In this document: positions 21,703 to 24,610 of the stretch, piece after piece
Layout: every line of letters begins with the position of its first letter
Position numbering within the stretch: position 1 is the first letter of the stretch
From: Candidatus Fonsibacter lacus
GTDB taxonomy: Bacteria; Pseudomonadota; Alphaproteobacteria; Pelagibacterales; Pelagibacteraceae
Length of the DNA stretch: 24,610 nt
Direction: 5' to 3'
Assembly: GCA_010021145.1 (NCBI GenBank)
Contig: RGRP01000005.1
Coordinates: 1 to 24,610 of the forward strand
Notes under the pieces: model-generated
Database searches by the model: none
What the model was told of the DNA's origin: nothing
What the model saw: the letters and a program-made list of their open reading frames with translations, nothing else
Position numbers and translations under genes: made by a program

Positions 21703-22169
21703 TCCGTGACGATGTCTCTGAGCAGCTTTTCCGCCTTCCCCGCATTGGCCGCCGCGATCATCGAGAACGGATGCAGCCGCTTGACAATCGCCCAGATCAT
21801 GGCCCGCATGATGATCGTCGACTTGCCGGTCCCGCGCGGCATGCCGACAGCCCGGAACCCACCCCGCTCGATGACTCGCTGCAGCTCCTCGATCAGCACC
21901 AGATGGTCGTCACACCAGCCGAGTCTGAAGGCCTGCGGAAAGCACCGCTCGAGGAACGTCCGCAGATCCGCCTCGCACGCCTCGCGCAGAACCGGGTCGC
22001 CCACTGGCGGGATGTCGCCGATGTCTCGGGCTGAGTTGCTGACTTCTTTGGATCGTGCCGCCGCCTTGGCCTTGAGTCTTTCGTAGGCTGCCGTGGCCCG
22101 GTCGCGCACCTCATCCGCTGAGCGCGGGGCCGCCGCTCGCCGCTTGCGTGGAGCTGTGGCCGTGCTCAC
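21432..22169 (-). CDS. Terminase large subunit, N-terminal ATPase part (frame displaced)
   Basis: I choose GTG 22169 as the start because it overlaps the thioredoxin stop as GTGA; ATG 22229 would create a 64-nt overlap. The protein has a basic N-terminus, then GWCDDHLVLIEELQRVIERG and the Walker A motif GMPRGTGKST (109-118), then IIMRAMIWAIVKRL, and IAAANAGKAEKLLRDIVTEW. Good terminase sequence ends at about GISNRAKGQLY; later residues are out of frame. The Walker B motif continues in the next frame. Between Walker A and B I would expect about 40-50 more residues (a beta region) in relatives, so this looks like a deletion plus frameshift. Confidence 0.82.
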   Translation of the reverse strand: MSTATAPRKRRAAAPRSADEVRDRATAAYERLKAKAAARSKEVSNSARDIGDIPPVGDPVLREACEADLRTFLERCFPQAFRLGWCDDHLVLIEELQRVIERGGFRAVGMPRGTGKSTIIMRAMIWAIVKRLHPFSMIAAANAGKAEKLLRDIVTEWSHNPMLYDLWPEVAYPIRKLEGISNRAKGQLYRIPCQTVELFGPRCCSATTSRQGSRPCPPSNATGAQRSSRMIWWECEARTPHSVHW

Positions 22170-22573
22170 TGACCCCGGAGCCTCTTGAGCTCCGCCGCGA
22201 TCTGTGCTGGTGTTGCGCCGCCTCGCCATCGTGCCACCGGCATCCTGTCAGATTTTCGCACCAGCCACACCGTCGGGATGGATGTTACCGCCGGCACCGT
22301 GACCGGCTTGCCTCCGGATTGTACCACACGGGCCCGCCAATACTCGGGGCTGCGGTCCATGTCGGTCTGCGTGACCGGCAGCAGCTGCTGCACAGCCGGC
22401 AGTGTGGTCTGCTTGTATCGCTGGCAGGGACCGCACCAGCTGGCAGTGAAGAGGACAGCGTAGTAGTCGTCGGCCTGCTCCTCGAATGGGGCCGGCTGTG
22501 GCTGTGCGACCGACACACGGAACCGCCACTCGTCCGCGATGAGAAGGGCCATTGCCGCCAGCGCCGCGATCAT
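22166..22573 (-). CDS. Exported thioredoxin-like protein (CGPC)
   Basis: The 135-aa protein opens with a hydrophobic signal or anchor (MIAALAAMALLIADEW), followed by a thioredoxin fold: YYAVLFTASWCGPCQRYKQT with the redox CGPC at 47-50, then TSIPTVWLV with the cis-Pro at about P100. The signal segment suggests it works outside the cytoplasm, reducing or forming disulfides. It is ATGA-coupled to the cysteine protease and GTGA-coupled to the terminase. The active-site residues are intact. In a phage this could reduce virion or host-envelope disulfides; substrate unknown. Confidence 0.87.
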   Translation of the reverse strand: MIAALAAMALLIADEWRFRVSVAQPQPAPFEEQADDYYAVLFTASWCGPCQRYKQTTLPAVQQLLPVTQTDMDRSPEYWRARVVQSGGKPVTVPAVTSIPTVWLVRKSDRMPVARWRGGATPAQIAAELKRLRGQ

Positions 22574-23364
22574 TGTGCTACTCCCGCAATCGGACAGACC
22601 GCATCATCGAATACGGCCTTGCGTCCTCGCAAGATCCCGTACCCCTTGTCGCCCCATGTCGGGCCCCAGCTGTTGACGATACCCCAGCACAGCTCACCGT
22701 CGAGGATCAGGGCGTCGACGATCGTGACCTGATGGCCCCACCATGAAAAGCCGGCTGAGATGGGATAGCCGCTGAGCACCATGGTTGCTGCCTGCATCAT
22801 GTTCCGGGGCTGCACCTCGATCCAGTCCGTCGCGCGATACTTGCGGGCCGCCAGCTGGTTGCCCTGCGTAGCGTAGCGTCGCTCGATGGCTCGCTCCGGC
22901 CAGTATTGCTGGGGGACCGCGCCGTGCTCTTTGAGCCACTTGAGCGCGTCGCCACCCCAGCCGCCGACGTTGCGATAGCCTTTGATCTGTGCCGCCACCG
23001 ATGCGGGGCTGAGCCTCACTGGCGTCTGGTTCGCCCGGAGTATTGCGAGCTCGAGGCAGTAGACCGTTGCAAAGGCCCAGCAGTAGTTCGTTTGCCCTTG
23101 GTCCTTGCAGCCCCAGTCGTGCTGGCGGATCATGTCGGAGATGCGGCTCTTGTATTTCTCGGCGTCGCGAATCGAGGCCTTGATTTCGGCCATGGTCATG
23201 GTTCGCATTGACGAAGGGTATGGCATGGCCGAGGCACCGTAACCGAAGCCGCCGGCGTTGGGCCGCTCACTCAGCTCGAGGCCTCGGAAGCCACCGGCCC
23301 AGACTGACTCGGGCGTCGAGTCGTCGATGATCACGGCACCTGCCGGGATGTTGCTGCTGCTCAT
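22570..23364 (-). CDS. Papain-family (C1A) cysteine peptidase
   Basis: The 264-aa protein (numbered here from a GTG one codon upstream, at 23367, giving 265) has the complete C1A catalytic set: oxyanion Gln Q90 and nucleophile C96 in KDQGQTNYCWAFA, His H212 in WWGHQVTIVDAL, and Asn N232 in NSWGPTWGDKGYGIL. N-terminal residues 1-80 are not peptidase core and could act as a propeptide or targeting part. No classical signal peptide. C1A enzymes cleave peptide bonds with broad specificity and need a reduced cysteine, which the adjacent thioredoxin could support. Unusual in a phage structural cluster; roles could be lysis, egress or head maturation. Confidence 0.9.
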   Translation of the reverse strand: MSSSNIPAGAVIIDDSTPESVWAGGFRGLELSERPNAGGFGYGASAMPYPSSMRTMTMAEIKASIRDAEKYKSRISDMIRQHDWGCKDQGQTNYCWAFATVYCLELAILRANQTPVRLSPASVAAQIKGYRNVGGWGGDALKWLKEHGAVPQQYWPERAIERRYATQGNQLAARKYRATDWIEVQPRNMMQAATMVLSGYPISAGFSWWGHQVTIVDALILDGELCWGIVNSWGPTWGDKGYGILRGRKAVFDDAVCPIAGVAQ

Positions 23365-24158
23365 CACTGCCCCCTCGCCTGCTTGAGAGCCTGCAGCAGC
23401 TGGGGCTGCGACTCGATCGGAACGACCGTGGCGTCCGTGCCACGGACGATCACCGCTTGTGGTCCGTCACCGAGATCCGCTTTGACGTCTTGCCAGAGCT
23501 TCTGCCAGATCGGTGGGGCTGAGTCGAGTCCATCCGACTCGATGGCCGACCGATCCCAGAGCCTCCACTCTGCCCTGCCTGCATCCTGCACACAGTTGGC
23601 GTCGAGCCACTGTCTCACCGCCTGTGAGTTGACCGCCTGCAATGCCGCCGGCGGTGCGTCCTGATCGACCAGCAGCAGCACACGCAGATCCGCCTCTGCC
23701 GGCTGTGGTGGCTGTGGTGGCGATGGCCCCGGCCCGGGGGGAGGATTAGGGCCAGAGCCATCGACCACCAGCTGTACGATCTGCCGCTCTGATGGGTCGG
23801 TGAATCCATACGGCACCACGACCAAAGTGACATTGCCGGGAGCTTGAGCCTCGATTGAGTAGATCCACGGATCAGAGATCCGACGGGTCGTGATCTGCCC
23901 GTTGCCGCCGGCAAATCTGCCGCGATAGACCGCCGTCTCACCTGCCTGCAACTGCTGCTCACTGACGCTAATCACACCCTCCGGGATTGCGATTAGCAGA
24001 CACTGGCGCTTTCCAGAAACCAGCAGCCACTCCTCGGGCCTGATCCGTATTGGCCCCGGCGCCACGTCCTGTGGCTGTGGAGTGACCGCTGGCGATGGAA
24101 ACACCAAAGCCGGGTCGTCGAGCAGCAGCAGCAGACAGAGGGAGAGCAGCATCGTCAT
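23364..24158 (-). CDS. Secreted or membrane-anchored protein of unknown function
   Basis: The 264-aa protein starts with a strong signal-like segment (MTMLLSLCLLLLLDDPALVF). It is followed by a beta-sandwich-like domain (EEWLLVSGKRQCLLIAIPEG, AVYRGRFAGGNGQITTRRIS and WIYSIEAQAPGNVTLVVVPY), a Pro-rich linker (GPNPPPGPGPSPPQPPQP, about 136-153), and a mixed second domain (LLVDQDAPPAALQAVNSQAV ... WRLWDRSAI). The linker between two domains is typical of planctomycete secreted proteins. ATGA-coupled to the gene before and to the C1 peptidase after it. No enzyme motif seen. Confidence 0.75.
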   Translation of the reverse strand: MTMLLSLCLLLLLDDPALVFPSPAVTPQPQDVAPGPIRIRPEEWLLVSGKRQCLLIAIPEGVISVSEQQLQAGETAVYRGRFAGGNGQITTRRISDPWIYSIEAQAPGNVTLVVVPYGFTDPSERQIVQLVVDGSGPNPPPGPGPSPPQPPQPAEADLRVLLLVDQDAPPAALQAVNSQAVRQWLDANCVQDAGRAEWRLWDRSAIESDGLDSAPPIWQKLWQDVKADLGDGPQAVIVRGTDATVVPIESQPQLLQALKQARGQ

Positions 24159-24538
24159 GTGTCGTCGCCTGTGTCGACAGCCTTGGCGGAGAATCCGGCA
24201 GACTCAACCGCACTCGCCGGCTGCGTGAGGCAGTCTGCAATGGCCGCGTCTGCGATCTGCTCGGCCTCGAGCCGGCTGATCTTGTGGCCTTGGCGTCTGG
24301 CCGCCTTCGTGGCAGACTGCGCCATGCGTCGCTTGAGTCGAGCCGGGTTGCGCAGCTGCATCGTTCGTACTCGCGACTGCACCTGCTCGGGCGTCACGTC
24401 GTCGTTGTTGAAGAGACAGTTCAGGGCTTCGGTGATGATCGGCACCAGCAGCGTCACCCAGGCGAATCCGTAGGGCCCATCGGCTGTCGGCATCTGCTGA
24501 GCCACGCGCTCAGCTGCGTTCTGGATTTCGTTCGGCAT
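24155..24538 (-). CDS. Hypothetical 127-aa protein, first gene of the late unit
   Basis: The ATG at 24538 follows AAGGGAG at about 5 nt, a good ribosome site, and the promoter-like element at 24578-24606. The protein opens MPNEIQNAAERVAQQMPTAD, has a hydrophobic segment (YGFAWVTLLVPIITEALNCL, about 23-42), then a basic helical part (LRNPARLKRRMAQSATKAAR), and ends with an acidic tail (SAKAVDTGDDT). This could be a membrane-interacting or nucleic-acid-binding protein. It is ATGA-coupled to the secreted protein gene. I do not recognise the family. Confidence 0.7.
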   Translation of the reverse strand: MPNEIQNAAERVAQQMPTADGPYGFAWVTLLVPIITEALNCLFNNDDVTPEQVQSRVRTMQLRNPARLKRRMAQSATKAARRQGHKISRLEAEQIADAAIADCLTQPASAVESAGFSAKAVDTGDDT

Positions 24539-24559
24539 GTGTACTCCCTTGCAAATGTT

Positions 24560-24585
24560 GAGATTATCCCCGTAGTGAGATTATC
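24560..24585 (-). repeat. Direct repeat of GATAATCTC (two copies, 17-base period)
   Basis: GATAATCTC occurs at 24585-24577 and 24568-24560 on the minus strand, 17 nt apart. The first copy is the -10-like word of the promoter-like element. A third copy of GATAATCT lies at 3154-3147. They may be regulator boxes close to the start of the late unit. Confidence 0.5.
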
Positions 24586-24606
24586 GCCGCCGGGAATGAA
24601 AAGCAA
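24578..24606 (-). promoter_or_regulatory. Promoter-like element TTGCTT-N15-GATAATCT upstream of the first gene
   Basis: TTGCTT (24606-24601), then 15 nt, then GATAATCT (24585-24578) on the minus strand, identical in words and spacing to the element at 3147-3175. It is about 40 bases from the ATG of the first gene, consistent with a promoter for the long co-directional late unit. The window ends just upstream, so further elements cannot be seen. Confidence 0.5.
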
Positions 24607-24610
24607 GCAA

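Noticed and set aside
1..24610. tRNA genes, CRISPR repeats, diversity-generating retroelement
   Set aside because: I saw no cloverleaf sequence, no regularly spaced repeats and no reverse transcriptase or template-repeat pair; by-eye inspection could miss a degenerate tRNA.

Overview
The window reads as most of a tailed-phage genome (Caudoviricetes, probably siphovirus-type), either a free phage or a prophage. Every convincing gene is on the minus strand, so transcription runs from about 24.6 kb down to 1. It is GC-rich and very compact. Neighbouring genes mostly overlap by ATGA, GTGA or TGATG junctions, and no stretch over about 130 bases lacks a gene. Several features suggest a planctomycete host: a small HTH protein resembling the Rhodopirellula-type DUF1580 family, a CsrA homologue, a terminase of the type I associate with planctomycete phages, and secreted thiol and protease proteins. 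The host is an inference, not an observation. I see no rRNA, tRNA, CRISPR array, integrase or IS element.

Layout in transcription order. (1) 24.6-22.2 kb: a promoter-like region, a hypothetical protein, a secreted or membrane-anchored protein, a papain-family cysteine protease with the full catalytic set, and an exported thioredoxin-fold protein with CGPC. (2) 22.2-16.1 kb: packaging and head genes. These are the large terminase (reading frame broken near 21.6 kb), a zinc-ribbon protein, a gpW-like joiner, the portal, an S49 prohead protease with a nested scaffold start, and the major capsid protein, followed by a strong hairpin. (3) 16.0-11.7 kb: head-tail connectors, tail terminator, tail tube, a 53-aa ORF, a tail assembly chaperone pair with a canonical T_TTT_TTC slippery site, and the tape measure. 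(4) 11.7-3.5 kb: distal tail and fibre proteins, two small membrane proteins (holin candidates), a LamG-type lectin protein and a large beta-rich fibre. (5) 3.4-0 kb: regulatory and recombination genes. These are an excisionase-like HTH protein, a small unknown, a VRR-NUC nuclease, CsrA, a coiled-coil protein, a DUF1580-like HTH protein, a YqaJ exonuclease, and a RecT-type annealing protein cut by the window edge.

How it may work together. A promoter-like element (TTGCNN, 14-15 nt, GATAAY) occurs three times, upstream of gene 1, the HTH gene and the 82-aa gene, and could drive a late and an early unit. YqaJ plus RecT make a two-component recombination system. The most unusual parts are the CsrA gene coupled to a nuclease gene, and the protease/thioredoxin/secreted-protein block. 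I propose, as a hypothesis, that this block attacks a disulfide-rich protein envelope. Programmed frameshifting for the tail chaperone and a nested scaffold are visible in the sequence and fit known phage assembly logic.
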